From: Emticicia sp. CRIBPO
GTDB lineage: Bacteria > Bacteroidota > Bacteroidia > Cytophagales > Spirosomataceae
Length of the DNA stretch: 64,000 nucleotides
Direction of reading: 5' to 3'
NCBI RefSeq assembly: GCF_009905725.1
Contig: NZ_JAAAKV010000008.1
Location: 62,001-126,000 of the forward strand
The notes below the pieces were generated by a model, which saw nothing but the letters and a program-made list of their open reading frames with translations, searched no databases and was not told where the DNA came from. Below, one piece after another: positions 33,275 to 43,352 of the stretch (position 1 is its first letter; each line of letters begins with the position of its first letter). The translations under genes and the position numbers were made by a program.

Positions 33275-34344
33275 GCGTTTCTGACGTAGCTTCCCAATAC
33301 CTTAATATAATCACGGTGTTTTTTAATGATCTTCTGGAAGTTTTCATCTTTATGATAACCCAGAAGTTCAATAAAGAACCAGAAGTTAAAGTCTTCATCT
33401 CCTTTGAAAGGCCTGCTTTCAATTTTGGTCAGGTTAATGCCCACCTTTTTAAAATCCTGCAGAAAACCCGCAAGAATACCCGGCTTATCCGTATCCGGAA
33501 GCCTGGCTATGATCGTGGTCTTGTCATTGCCTGAGGGCTGATTCTCGAAGTTTTTCGAAAGTATAAAGAAACGCGTTCTGTTGTTGCTGTTGTCTTCGAT
33601 GTTATTGAACAAAATAGGAATTCTGAACAACTTGGCTGCAATCTCACTGCAGATGGCTGCTGCCTCAGGATCTTCTGAAGCCAGTTTTGCAGCCTTGGAA
33701 GTTGATTCCACCTGGATTTCCTCCGGTTGGGTTTGTTCAAAATACTTATTAAGAAATCCGCGGCATTGGCGGAAGGCGATGTCTTTAGAATAGATCCTTT
33801 TGATCTTAGAAGGATTTTCTGCTTCTGTAGCCAACGTGAAATGAACCGGTATTTTCAACTCCGCAGCGATATTGACATTCATTTCGTTGAGTAAATCGAC
33901 GGTCTCGTATACAATCCCCTCCTGGTTGTTCTCAATCGGAATGACCCCAAACTTGGCACGACTGGTGTCAACTGCTTCAAAGACCGATTTGATGGTCGGT
34001 AAAGTCATGTATTCACTGACAGCCCCGAAACGGCTTTCTGCAGCCTGGTGGGTAAAACTTCCTTCAGGACCCAGAAAAGCGATCCTTTCCGGCAGTTCGA
34101 TATTCCTGGCCGCCGCGAATATTTCCAGGTAAATGGCTTCAATGGCCTGACGGTTTAAAGGGCCGTGGTTTTGGGCTTGCATCCTGTCCAGGATTTGTTT
34201 TTCCCTTTCCGGGCGGTAAATAACTGCTTTTGACTGTTTTTTGATTTCCCCTACGGTTTGAACCCAGGTCATTCTCTGGTTGATCAGCGAAAGCAACTGG
34301 TCGTCAATTTTATCTATTTCAATTCTAACTTCTTCTAAAGTCAC
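33271..34344 (-). CDS. pheA: Chorismate mutase/prephenate dehydratase
   Basis: The 357-residue P-protein has an AroQ chorismate mutase domain (residues 1-85, EIDKIDDQLLSLINQRM). A prephenate dehydratase domain follows (about 92-270), with FLGPEGSFTHQAAESRFG, GVIPIENNQEG and NRTRFFILSK. The C-terminal ACT domain (about 278-352) with GILAGFLQDFKKVGINLTKI and ESRPF gives phenylalanine feedback. It makes phenylpyruvate for phenylalanine synthesis. It lies 81 bp behind parE on the same strand. Confidence 0.95.
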   Translation of the reverse strand: MTLEEVRIEIDKIDDQLLSLINQRMTWVQTVGEIKKQSKAVIYRPEREKQILDRMQAQNHGPLNRQAIEAIYLEIFAAARNIELPERIAFLGPEGSFTHQAAESRFGAVSEYMTLPTIKSVFEAVDTSRAKFGVIPIENNQEGIVYETVDLLNEMNVNIAAELKIPVHFTLATEAENPSKIKRIYSKDIAFRQCRGFLNKYFEQTQPEEIQVESTSKAAKLASEDPEAAAICSEIAAKLFRIPILFNNIEDNSNNRTRFFILSKNFENQPSGNDKTTIIARLPDTDKPGILAGFLQDFKKVGINLTKIESRPFKGDEDFNFWFFIELLGYHKDENFQKIIKKHRDYIKVLGSYVRNA

Positions 34345-34425
34345 TTTTTTTATGTTTAACGGGAATTAATATTCCGGCAAATATCCAGAATTTAACAAAA
34401 ATAAAAAACCATAATCCGGAATTTG

Positions 34426-36306
34426 TTAATCTTCCAGCACCACAGGTTCACTGACGATGTCTTTTTCAATGATGAGGTTGTCGATGATAAACAGCTGTCG
34501 CTCCATCGTGTTTTTACCCATATAATAGGTAAGGATTTTCGGAATAGACGACTCTTTTTCCAAAATTACAGGGTCAAGACGGATATCTTTCCCGATAAAG
34601 TTCTCAAACTCGTGAGGAGAAATTTCTCCCAGTCCTTTAAATCGCGTTATTTCCGGTTTTCCGCCCAGTTTGGTGATGGCATTCCTTTTTTCCTCATCAG
34701 AATAGCAATAAATGGTCTCTTTTTTATTCCTGACCCTGAAAAGCGGGGTCTGAAGAATGAAAAGGTGTCCCTCCCTGACGACGTCCGGGAAAAACTGCAG
34801 GAAGAAGGTAAGCAGGAGTAAACGGATGTGGGAACCGTCAACATCCGCATCAGTGGCAATAATGATGTGGTTGAATCTCAGTCCTTCGATTCCGTTTTCG
34901 ATATCAAGGGCGTGCTGAAGGAGGTTGAATTCTTCGTTTTCATAAACCACTTTTTTGCTTAGTCCGAAACAGTTCAGCGGTTTACCTCTTAAGCTGAAAA
35001 CCGCCTGTGTTTCCGGGCTGCGGGCTTTGGTGATGGACCCGCTGGCAGAGTCTCCTTCTGTAATGAACAGCATGGTCTCCAGCCTGTCTTCGAACTTTTC
35101 GTCGCCGAGATGAAAACGGCAGTCTCTCAGTTTTTTATTATGAAGATTGGCTTTTTTTGCCCTTTCGTTGGCCAGTTTTTTGACTCCGGCCAGTTCTTTC
35201 CTTTCCCTTTCCGACTGCTCGATACGCTTTTTAATGGCGTCCTTGATGTCCGGGTGCATGTGCAGGAAATTATCCAGGTGTTCTTTGACAAAGTCATTGA
35301 CAAATGTTCTGACCGTTGTTGAGTTATCCTCAGGAGAAATAGTGACGGAACCCAGCTTGGTTTTGGTCTGGGATTCGAAAACAGGTTCCTGTATCCTGAC
35401 AGAAATGGCTCCGATGACCGACTGCCTGATATCTTCCGGGGCATAGTCCTTTCCGAAGTGATCTCTCACTGTCTTTACGATGGCTTCTTTAAAAGCCGAA
35501 AGGTGAGTACCCCCCTGTGTCGTATTCTGACCATTCACAAAAGAATAATATTCTTCGCCGTATTGGTTACCATGTGACATGGCCAGCTCAATGTCATAGC
35601 CTTTCAGATGGATGATACGGTATCTCAGGCTTTCTTCGTCGGTTTTTCTTTGCAGAAGGTCCAGAAGTCCGTTTTGAGAGATAAATTTCTTTTTATTGAA
35701 ATTCAGGGTAAGTCCGGCATTCAGGTAACAGTAATTCCAGATCATGTTTTCGACATACTGAGGAATATAGTGGTAGTTTTTGAAAACCGTATTGTCAGGT
35801 TCAAAAATGACGAGGGTACCGTTCTTCTCGTTTGTTTTTTCAGTTTCTGATTGTGCGGTCAGCTCACCTTTATTGAATTCAGCCCATCTGGACTCGCCTT
35901 CTCTAAACGACTGGACCTTAAAATAGGAAGACAGGGCGTTGACTGCTTTTGTACCGACACCATTTAGTCCGACCGACTTCTGGAAGGCCTTGCTATCATA
36001 TTTTGCCCCAGTATTTATCTTTGAAACCACGTCCACGAGCTTTCCGAGCGGAATTCCGCGGCCATAGTCACGGATGGTGACGACCCCCTCGTCCATGGAA
36101 ATCTCGATAGACTTACCATGTCCCATTGCAAATTCGTCAATGCAATTATCCAAAACCTCTTTTAACAGTACGTAAATCCCATCGTCAGGAGAGGTACCGT
36201 CTCCCAATTTACCGATGTACATACCCGGCCTAAGCCTGATATGTTCTTTCCAATCCAAAGATTTTATACTGTCTTCATCATACCTGATTGCACTTTCATC
36301 TGCCAT
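34426..36306 (-). CDS. parE: DNA topoisomerase IV subunit B
   Basis: A 626-residue type IIA topoisomerase ATPase subunit. It has the GHKL motifs [22 protein letters not shown] and [14 protein letters not shown]. The TOPRIM domain has [11 protein letters not shown] and [18 protein letters not shown]. The C-terminal IKPxR-like block reads [15 protein letters not shown]. The [18 protein letters not shown] segment and the length favour ParE over GyrB, though this split is a judgement. It acts with ParC in decatenation. parC is not in the window. It diverges from the SLBB exporter gene. Confidence 0.88.
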   Translation of the reverse strand: MADESAIRYDEDSIKSLDWKEHIRLRPGMYIGKLGDGTSPDDGIYVLLKEVLDNCIDEFAMGHGKSIEISMDEGVVTIRDYGRGIPLGKLVDVVSKINTGAKYDSKAFQKSVGLNGVGTKAVNALSSYFKVQSFREGESRWAEFNKGELTAQSETEKTNEKNGTLVIFEPDNTVFKNYHYIPQYVENMIWNYCYLNAGLTLNFNKKKFISQNGLLDLLQRKTDEESLRYRIIHLKGYDIELAMSHGNQYGEEYYSFVNGQNTTQGGTHLSAFKEAIVKTVRDHFGKDYAPEDIRQSVIGAISVRIQEPVFESQTKTKLGSVTISPEDNSTTVRTFVNDFVKEHLDNFLHMHPDIKDAIKKRIEQSERERKELAGVKKLANERAKKANLHNKKLRDCRFHLGDEKFEDRLETMLFITEGDSASGSITKARSPETQAVFSLRGKPLNCFGLSKKVVYENEEFNLLQHALDIENGIEGLRFNHIIIATDADVDGSHIRLLLLTFFLQFFPDVVREGHLFILQTPLFRVRNKKETIYCYSDEEKRNAITKLGGKPEITRFKGLGEISPHEFENFIGKDIRLDPVILEKESSIPKILTYYMGKNTMERQLFIIDNLIIEKDIVSEPVVLED

Positions 36307-36366
36307 TTTAGAAAATCCTCCTTGTAAAAAATTGAAAAAATTATGAAAAACAATAACTATTTACTT

Positions 36367-36383
36367 ACTTTGCATTACAAAGT
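36367..36383. promoter_or_regulatory. Inverted repeat in the parE-exporter spacer
   Basis: ACTTTG (36367-36372) and CAAAGT (36378-36383) are perfect arms around CATTA. The left arm overlaps TTACTTTG, one base off the TAnnTTTG -7 box. The site could be a promoter with an operator for the exporter gene. It lies 37 bp before the first ATG at 36420. Confidence 0.35.
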
Positions 36384-36419
36384 TCTTTTGGATAGAAAAT
36401 AAATCCTAAAAGAAATTAA

Positions 36420-38996
36420 ATGAAAAAACTTCCGTTACTTTGTAAAAAAATGAGAACCAATAATAAAACACTTGTAAAAACTAACAAATATTTTTCATTT
36501 ATGAATTTTTCCAAATTTAGGAATTCAGGGCGAATACAGAAAATTCTCCTTACAATAATATTAATTAATTTCGTTTTTACTTTCTCTTTTTCTCAAACCA
36601 CACCTACAACGACCCCGACAGGAGGGACAACCCAGAAAGAAAAAGAAAATACGGACAACACCCCCAAACAGCAAACGCCTGTTAACAAAAACAATGCAGC
36701 AGCAGTACCAACCGGAATTAACACAGAACCAAAAGTAAACAGAGTTCCGGGTGTGGACATCAACACAACCAGGACAGCCGGTCTGACCCAGGGAGAAATC
36801 AGGGCGATCACAAAAGAAGATTCAATCAGGATGGCTAAAGAAGCCGAACTGGCAGAAGACCTGAGAAAAAGCAGTATCCGTAAGAGAATATTCGGCTATA
36901 CCTTGTTCTCTAACGTTAAATTTGATCCGAATGCTACGCTCAACATTCCTACTCCGAATAATTATGTATTGGGGGCTAACGATAAACTTGTCCTGGATAT
37001 CTACGGATATTCGCAGTACACCCAGGATGTAACAGTTAATCCGGACGGATATGTTACCTTATATAAAGCGGGACTTGTCAAAGTTTCCGGTCTGACCATC
37101 GAAGAGGCAGAAGCTAAAATTAAGAACGCTTTCTCAAAGATTTTCCTTGGTTTGAAAGGAACCGACGGATTTCCGCAGAATACTTTCCTTAAAATATCAC
37201 TGGCAAGTGTCAGAGCCATCAAAGTCAACATCACCGGTGAAGTCATTGCTCCGGGAACCTACACCGTAACCTCATTAACTTCTGTTCTGAACGCCCTTTA
37301 TGCCTGTGGTGGTCCTAACGAAATCGGTTCTTACCGTAACATTAAAATAATTAGGGGAAACAGGGTGATAAGTACCCTCGATTTGTATGATATAATTGTT
37401 AAAGGTCATTCAAAAGATAACGTTTTGTTGCGTGACCAGGACATTATCCAGGTGCCGCCGTTCGTATCCAGGGTTGCTGCAGAAGGCAACCTTAAAAGAA
37501 AAGGCCTTTTTGAGGTTTTACCTACCGAAAGCCTTGAGCAAACCCTTAATTTTGCAGGCGGGTTTGATCAGTATGCTTATACAGACAGGATAAAAGTTTA
37601 CAGAAATACAACCAAAGAAAGAAAGATCCTTGATATTGAAAACCGCAATTTCAAATCTTTCCTGATTCAAAGCGGTGACTCTGTTGTGGTTGAAAAACTT
37701 CTTGACCGGTTTGAAAACCTCGTGTCTATCGAAGGGGCTGTTTTCAGGCCGGGAGAATATTCCCTTGACTCTAATCAGGATCTGTTATCACTTATAAAAA
37801 ATGCAGAAGGACTAAGAGGCGATGCCCTTTCAGGAAGGATCATCATCATCAGAACTAACGAGGACCTTTCTGTAGGAAACCTTTCTGTCAGTCTTGACAA
37901 CATCAAAACCGGGAAAAGCCCGAATTTAGAGCTGAAAAGAGAGGACCGTATTATTATCCCTTCTATTTTTGATCTTACAGAGGTCTCAACCGTCCGAATC
38001 CAGGGGGCCATTAATAACCCTGATGCTGAAGCCGGCGTGGAAATTCCGTATATCAAGAACATGACTATTGAAGATGTCATTGTCAGGGTAGGGGGACTTA
38101 CTGAAGCGGCCTCGCTTTCAAGAATAGAGGTGGTGAGAAGAAAACGTAATGTTGACCCTACGCAGGCCAATGCCCAGGTAGCTGATATTTTTGAGTTCAA
38201 TATCAATGCGGATTTTAGTGTTGAGGCCAAACTCTCTAATTTTACTTTGCTCCCTTTTGATGAGATCTTTGTAAGAACATCACCAAATTATGAGAAGCAG
38301 ACTTATGTAACACTACAGGGTGAAGTGATTTATCCGGGCATTTACGGGATTAAAAACAAAGATGAGAAGATTTCCAATCTTATTGAAAGAGCAGGAGGCC
38401 TGACAGCGATTGCTTACACTTCAGGAGCCACTTTGCTAAGAAAGGTACAACTGAGCGACTATGAAATCCAGCAAAGACAGGAACTCATTGAAGATATCGC
38501 TACCATCGCTCCTATGACCGATACTGCTCCTACAGCTCAGATCAAAGAAGAGTCTATCGGGATTGACCTTGAAAAGATCATGAAGAACCCGAATTCTATT
38601 GATGATATTATCCTTCGTGATGGTGATGTGATCAGCATTCCTAAAAGACTTCAGACCGTGAGAATCCAGGGCGAGGTTTTATATCCTACCACCGTCAAGT
38701 TTTTACCAGGGTTTAAATTCATTGATTATATCTCAAAATCCGGTGGGTACACCCGCAGGTCATTGAAAAACAAGTCATTTGTATTGTATCCTAACGGCTC
38801 AATCGACAGGACCAGAAGATTCCTTTTTGTGAATATTTATCCTAAAATTGAACCAGGCTCAGAGATCATTATTCCGGCTAAGTCGCAAAATGCCCAGCAG
38901 CAACTTTCTCAACTTTCGACTTTGGTTACAACGATCAGCTCTACGTTAGCCACTATTGTTACCATTGTTGGGATTTTACAACTTTCAAAAAGATAA
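36420..38996 (+). CDS. SLBB polysaccharide export outer-membrane protein
   Basis: The product has up to 858 residues; ATG 36501 (MNFSKFRNSGRIQK) gives a more usual signal peptide and may be the true start. After a Thr/Pro-rich linker comes a poly-export domain (about residues 170-240, YVLGANDKLVLDIYGY) and about six SLBB-type repeats. The repeats are recognisable by V.I.GEV..PG.Y motifs such as NITGEVIAPGTYTV, TLQGEVIYPGIYGI and RIQGEVLYPTTV. A final hydrophobic helix (LATIVTIVGILQL) ends it. It should form the outer-membrane channel of the export system, working with the Wzz-like protein encoded next. Confidence 0.9.
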   Translation: MKKLPLLCKKMRTNNKTLVKTNKYFSFMNFSKFRNSGRIQKILLTIILINFVFTFSFSQTTPTTTPTGGTTQKEKENTDNTPKQQTPVNKNNAAAVPTGINTEPKVNRVPGVDINTTRTAGLTQGEIRAITKEDSIRMAKEAELAEDLRKSSIRKRIFGYTLFSNVKFDPNATLNIPTPNNYVLGANDKLVLDIYGYSQYTQDVTVNPDGYVTLYKAGLVKVSGLTIEEAEAKIKNAFSKIFLGLKGTDGFPQNTFLKISLASVRAIKVNITGEVIAPGTYTVTSLTSVLNALYACGGPNEIGSYRNIKIIRGNRVISTLDLYDIIVKGHSKDNVLLRDQDIIQVPPFVSRVAAEGNLKRKGLFEVLPTESLEQTLNFAGGFDQYAYTDRIKVYRNTTKERKILDIENRNFKSFLIQSGDSVVVEKLLDRFENLVSIEGAVFRPGEYSLDSNQDLLSLIKNAEGLRGDALSGRIIIIRTNEDLSVGNLSVSLDNIKTGKSPNLELKREDRIIIPSIFDLTEVSTVRIQGAINNPDAEAGVEIPYIKNMTIEDVIVRVGGLTEAASLSRIEVVRRKRNVDPTQANAQVADIFEFNINADFSVEAKLSNFTLLPFDEIFVRTSPNYEKQTYVTLQGEVIYPGIYGIKNKDEKISNLIERAGGLTAIAYTSGATLLRKVQLSDYEIQQRQELIEDIATIAPMTDTAPTAQIKEESIGIDLEKIMKNPNSIDDIILRDGDVISIPKRLQTVRIQGEVLYPTTVKFLPGFKFIDYISKSGGYTRRSLKNKSFVLYPNGSIDRTRRFLFVNIYPKIEPGSEIIIPAKSQNAQQQLSQLSTLVTTISSTLATIVTIVGILQLSKR

Positions 38997-39003
38997 CAGT
39001 TAA

Positions 39004-40089
39004 ATGGAAAACAGCAGTAAAGAAATTGAAACACAGGTTTCTACAAAAGATTTTTTAAAGGGTATATTTAAATTTTTTGATTTATTAGGCAGAAACTGGA
39101 GGATACTTCTTATAGGTTTATTGTTAGGTTTTACTTTTGAGTTGGTCGAAAGAGTAACGGTTAAAAAAGCACAGACCTTTATTGCCAGGATGACTTTTAA
39201 CCTTGAGCTGGGTGCTGAAGGTGGTGGCGGTGGTCAGTTGGGAGGATTTGCGTCCCAGCTCGGTTTACCGGGAATGACTTCAGTGGGAGGAGACCTGTTC
39301 AGCAGGACGAACTTCCCCTTGATCATCAAATCACGTGCAGTACACGAAATGGCTTTCATGAAAGAAGTCGAAGTGGATGGCAAGAAAATGCTCTTTATCA
39401 ATTATTTCATAGACAGCAGCGACATCAAAACCAATGAGTGGGCTGCTACAGTCTTCAAAGATGCTTCACCATACGCCGACTACGAGTTTACAAAGAAAAG
39501 GCCTGAGGATTTTACCCCGAGAGAAAACGAGATTATCCTGGATGTATACAATAAAATTGTAGGGATGTCTGAGATCAAGCCTGTAGAAAAGTCATCTTTC
39601 ATTGAGGTGTTTACTACTACAACCAATGAAAAACTGACCAAGGTATGGGTAGAAACTTTGCTGAGTGCTACCGAAGATTTTTACAGGGAATCAAAAACAA
39701 AAAAATCAAGACAAATGCTGGCGATCCAGGAAGCACGACTGGATAGTCTGAGAGGCCTGATGCAGAGTTCTGACAGGAAATTATCAAGACTGGCGTTTGA
39801 CAATCCTAATGTTGTAGACCCTAACGGGGCATTGCAACAGCAACAGGTAAATAGAAATAACTCATATTATTCACAACAATATCTTACTCAGCTCGCCACT
39901 GTGGAAAACTTACATCGCGTGGTTTTAGAGCAAACTCCTATCTTTACGATCGTCGAGCCGATCAGACTGCCTTTGTTTACAGGCGTTGAGGCCGGTCTTA
40001 AGGATAAACTGGGAAGTTTGGTAGGGTTGTTACTCGCCATAGTTTACGTGGTGATTAAGAACTACTACAGAGAAGTAATGAACGATTAA
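39004..40089 (+). CDS. Wzz-like polysaccharide co-polymerase
   Basis: A 361-residue inner-membrane protein with two helices, near residues 30-48 (NWRILLIGLLLGFTFEL) and 330-350 (GSLVGLLLAIVYVVIKNYY), and a large periplasmic part rich in helices. This is the PCP/Wzz topology. No tyrosine-kinase domain follows the second helix. It starts 7 bp after the SLBB gene and precedes the ABC genes, so it likely bridges the ABC transporter and outer-membrane channel and may set chain length. Confidence 0.85.
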   Translation: MENSSKEIETQVSTKDFLKGIFKFFDLLGRNWRILLIGLLLGFTFELVERVTVKKAQTFIARMTFNLELGAEGGGGGQLGGFASQLGLPGMTSVGGDLFSRTNFPLIIKSRAVHEMAFMKEVEVDGKKMLFINYFIDSSDIKTNEWAATVFKDASPYADYEFTKKRPEDFTPRENEIILDVYNKIVGMSEIKPVEKSSFIEVFTTTTNEKLTKVWVETLLSATEDFYRESKTKKSRQMLAIQEARLDSLRGLMQSSDRKLSRLAFDNPNVVDPNGALQQQQVNRNNSYYSQQYLTQLATVENLHRVVLEQTPIFTIVEPIRLPLFTGVEAGLKDKLGSLVGLLLAIVYVVIKNYYREVMND

Positions 40090-40105
40090 ATTAAGGAAAA
40101 TTTTG

Positions 40106-40942
40106 ATGTTAGAAGCTGAGAAGGAAAAAGTAATTGGATCCGGAAGGTCATCGAAAGACTATTGGAAGGAGATTTGGGAGGCCAGGGAATTGTTCTGGAT
40201 TCTGGCGAAGAGAGATGTTATTGTAAGATATAAGCAGACCATTCTGGGTGTTGCCTGGAGTATTATCAGGCCTTTGATTACGGCTATGGTCATGGGTTTT
40301 GCATTTGGTAAGCTTGCGAAACTTGAAGTTGATACACCGATTCCTTATATACTGGTGGTGATGCCGGGTGTGATCATCTGGCTGTTTTTCTCCCAGTCGC
40401 TTCAGCAGCTCAGCTTAAGCATGGTACTGAACTCAAACCTGGTGACGAAAGTCTATTTCCCCAGGCTGATCATTCCTTTTTCGACCATATTACTCGGTTT
40501 GATAGACATGGCGATAGCCATGCTTCTTTTTGTAGGCCTGTGTTTCTGGTTTCATTTTGTCCCTGACTGGAAGATTGTATTTGTACCCCTTTTTATTGTC
40601 CTGTGTTATTTATCAGTGTTTGGTGTGGGGCTTATGGCCGCTGTACTCAATGTGAAATACAGGGATATTGGTCAGATTGTACCTTTTATCATACAATTCG
40701 GATATTTTATTTCTCCGGTAGCCTATGTAACTGACCTGGCGGCTGGAAAATGGTATTACTATCCTTTTATTCTTAACCCGGTAACGGGAGTTATCGATGC
40801 CATGAGATGGGCTATGCTGGGTGATTTCGCCAAATTCAACTGGATCAGCTTTATACCCATGCTGGTGTTTATTTTACTTACCTTTTTTGTGTCTATCAGG
40901 TTTTTCCGCAAGCACGAAAACTCATTTGTCGATCACATCTAA
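40106..40942 (+). CDS. ABC-2 type polysaccharide export permease
   Basis: A 278-residue permease with about six helices. It matches the Wzm/TagG family: RDVIVRYKQTILGVAWSIIRPL near the N-terminus (in two parts), MPGVIIWLFFSQSL, and ILNPVTGVIDAMRWAMLGD near the C-terminus. It exports lipid-linked glycans with the ATPase encoded directly downstream. ATG 40106 is preferred over the overlapping TTG one codon earlier. It is 16 bp from the Wzz-like gene. Confidence 0.93.
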   Translation: MLEAEKEKVIGSGRSSKDYWKEIWEARELFWILAKRDVIVRYKQTILGVAWSIIRPLITAMVMGFAFGKLAKLEVDTPIPYILVVMPGVIIWLFFSQSLQQLSLSMVLNSNLVTKVYFPRLIIPFSTILLGLIDMAIAMLLFVGLCFWFHFVPDWKIVFVPLFIVLCYLSVFGVGLMAAVLNVKYRDIGQIVPFIIQFGYFISPVAYVTDLAAGKWYYYPFILNPVTGVIDAMRWAMLGDFAKFNWISFIPMLVFILLTFFVSIRFFRKHENSFVDHI

Positions 40943-40954
40943 AATCCCCGTTTC

Positions 40955-42196
40955 ATGTCAGCAGCACTGAAGATTGAAAATGTCTCAAAAAAATATATTC
41001 TGAAACATAATGCACAGAAGGTAAACTCTGTGCGTGATATGTTTGATTTTTCGGAAGGTGGCTTTTTCTCCGGAAAACAAAAAAGTACCAGCGAAACGTT
41101 CTGGGCTTTGAAGGATGTCACTTTTGACGTTCAGCAAGGTGACAGAATCGGCCTTATCGGATCTAATGGAGCCGGTAAATCAACACTTCTTAAAGTTTTA
41201 AGCCGCATTACAGAACCTACCCATGGTTCTATCAGGGTCAGAGGCCGTATGGCCAGTCTGCTTGAAGTGGGTACGGGTTTTCACCCGGAACTGACCGGAA
41301 GAGAGAACATCTTTCTTAACGGAGCCATTCTGGGAATGAAGAATCACGAAATTACGAAGCATTTCGACGCCATCGTTGATTTTGCAGGGATTGAAAAGTT
41401 CCTGGATACGCCCGTTAAAAGGTACTCCTCAGGGATGTATGTCCGCCTTGGTTTTGCGATTGCGGCCCATCTTGAACCGGAAATACTTGTCGTAGATGAG
41501 GTACTTGCTGTAGGGGATGCAGATTTTCAGAAAAAAAGCATTGGGAAAATGAAGGATGTGTCGAGAAGCGGCAGAACCATCATTTTCGTAAGTCATAACC
41601 TGACGGCTGTACAGGGGCTTTGTAATAACGGGGCTTACCTGAGAAACGGTCAGCTGATCAAGTTTGGTGAGATGGACTCTGTAATCAATGAATACATCAA
41701 GAACGTAGCCAAGTTTCAGCTGCAGCAATCCTGGGACAGACCGGAAGATGCACCCGGAAACGATAACATAAGGATCAAGAGCATTGAGCTTAACTCAATG
41801 AACGATCTTGGCAATAAGATTTTTGACACCAGAACCCCTTTTAAGATCTGCTTTGATTACTGGAACATGTACGAAGAAGCCAATCTGAATATCAGTTTGT
41901 TCCTTTATTCTATGGCCGGTGAGTGTATCTTCAATATCGCCAATGAATTGCAGACTTTCAAGAAAGGTATCGTAAGATCGGAATGCCTTATTCCGGGCGA
42001 TTTCCTGAATGACGGTTCCTATTATATATCGGTAATGGTTGTGAAAGACGGTGTTGCCCCTGCGTTTTTCTTTGAAGATGCCCTGGTATTTGATATCCAG
42101 GATTTTCGGGAAGGGACAGATTGGTACGGCAAATGGCCTGGTGCGGTAAGGCCTAAGAATCTGATCATAAAATCTTCACAATTGGAACTTGAATAA
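40955..42196 (+). CDS. Polysaccharide ABC transporter ATPase, Wzt-like
   Basis: A 413-residue ABC ATPase. The nucleotide-binding domain (about residues 1-245) has Walker A GLIGSNGAGKSTLLKVL, signature RYSSGMYVRLGFAIAAHLEPEI and Walker B LVVDEVLAVGD. The C-terminal 160 residues resemble the Wzt carbohydrate-binding domain (IKSIELNSMN onward), which in O-antigen systems recognises a terminal sugar modification. That suggests a capped glycan here. It is 12 bp after the permease gene. Confidence 0.92.
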   Translation: MSAALKIENVSKKYILKHNAQKVNSVRDMFDFSEGGFFSGKQKSTSETFWALKDVTFDVQQGDRIGLIGSNGAGKSTLLKVLSRITEPTHGSIRVRGRMASLLEVGTGFHPELTGRENIFLNGAILGMKNHEITKHFDAIVDFAGIEKFLDTPVKRYSSGMYVRLGFAIAAHLEPEILVVDEVLAVGDADFQKKSIGKMKDVSRSGRTIIFVSHNLTAVQGLCNNGAYLRNGQLIKFGEMDSVINEYIKNVAKFQLQQSWDRPEDAPGNDNIRIKSIELNSMNDLGNKIFDTRTPFKICFDYWNMYEEANLNISLFLYSMAGECIFNIANELQTFKKGIVRSECLIPGDFLNDGSYYISVMVVKDGVAPAFFFEDALVFDIQDFREGTDWYGKWPGAVRPKNLIIKSSQLELE

Positions 42197-42215
42197 TTCT
42201 AATTTCAAGTTTTCA

Positions 42216-42246
42216 TTGTAAGAATACCTCAATTCGACTAAATTTG
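42216..42246 (+). promoter_or_regulatory. Promoter of the aminotransferase gene
   Basis: TTG (42216-42218), 20 bases, then TAAATTTG (42239-42246) fits the phylum promoter well. It would allow the aminotransferase and glycosyltransferase genes to be expressed apart from the exporter genes. Confidence 0.6.
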
Positions 42247-42271
42247 AGAAAATATTTCAAAACCATATTTA

Positions 42272-43351
42272 GTGAGAATAAACGTAACACAGTCTTTTTT
42301 ACCTCCTATAGAGGAATACCAACAATACCTTTTAAAAATCTGGGATAATAAGTGGCTTACCAACAACGGGCCGCTTTTGCTGGAGCTTGAAGACAAATTA
42401 AAAGAATATCTCAATACTGAGAATTTGTTATTTGTCGGAAACGGCACGATCGCCCTGCAGATTGCGATCAAAGCCATGGAGTTGAAAGGTGAGATCATTA
42501 CCACACCATTTTCCTACTGTGCCACCACGACTTCTATTCTCTGGGAAAACTGTCAGCCTGTTTTTGTGGATATCAATGCTTCAGATTCCAATATCAATGT
42601 GAATCTGATAGAGGAAGCCATTACTGAAAAAACGACGGCGATTATGGCTACCCATGTGTACGGACTGCCGTGTGATGTGGAGAGGATAGAAGAAATTGCG
42701 AACAAATACAACCTCAGGGTTATATATGATGCTGCCCATGCCTTTGGCGTGAAATATAAGAACAAGTCGCTGCTTGATTACGGTGATGTTTCTACCTGCA
42801 GTTTTCATGCTACTAAGGTCTTTCATACGATTGAAGGCGGCTGTATCATCTCAAAAGATGCGGCACTACACGAAAAAATGTTGTTGTACAGGAGTTTCGG
42901 ACACCTGGGCGATGAGTATTTTTCTGTCGGTATTAACGGCAAAAACTCTGAGTTCCATGCAGCTATGGGGCTGGCTAACCTTCCTCATCTGAGTGAGATT
43001 ATTGAAGGCAGGAAGCAGGTTTTCAATGGGTATGATGCCCAGCTTGATTTTGATAAAATGTATCGTCCCCGCTTTGAAAGTGAGGATTTTGAATATAACT
43101 ATGCATACTACCCGGTGGTTTTGAAAGATGAAGCCACTACTTTGCAGGTGATAGAGGCCTTGAACAAGGAGAATATTTATCCCCGCAGGTATTTTTATCC
43201 ATCACTTAACAAATTGCCATATCTGACCGACCAGGCCAGCTGCCCGGTCTCAGAAGAAATTTCTCTTAAAGTAATTTCACTTCCATTGCATCCGGAACTT
43301 GAACCGGAAGTCGTGACCAAGGTTTCAGAAATTATCAATCAATACGCTTAA
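42272..43351 (+). CDS. DegT/DnrJ/EryC1 sugar aminotransferase
   Basis: A 359-residue PLP enzyme, starting at a GTG. It has GPLLLELEDKLKEYL and FVGNGTIALQIAIKAM (N-terminal PLP/phosphate region), IYDAAHAFGVKY with the ring-stacking aspartate, and SFHATKVFHTIEGGCI with the Schiff-base lysine. The family transfers an amino group from glutamate to nucleotide-linked keto sugars, so the exported glycan likely contains an amino-deoxy sugar. It lies between the ABC genes and a glycosyltransferase gene. The exact sugar is unknown. Confidence 0.92.
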   Translation: MRINVTQSFLPPIEEYQQYLLKIWDNKWLTNNGPLLLELEDKLKEYLNTENLLFVGNGTIALQIAIKAMELKGEIITTPFSYCATTTSILWENCQPVFVDINASDSNINVNLIEEAITEKTTAIMATHVYGLPCDVERIEEIANKYNLRVIYDAAHAFGVKYKNKSLLDYGDVSTCSFHATKVFHTIEGGCIISKDAALHEKMLLYRSFGHLGDEYFSVGINGKNSEFHAAMGLANLPHLSEIIEGRKQVFNGYDAQLDFDKMYRPRFESEDFEYNYAYYPVVLKDEATTLQVIEALNKENIYPRRYFYPSLNKLPYLTDQASCPVSEEISLKVISLPLHPELEPEVVTKVSEIINQYA

Positions 43352-43352
43352 G

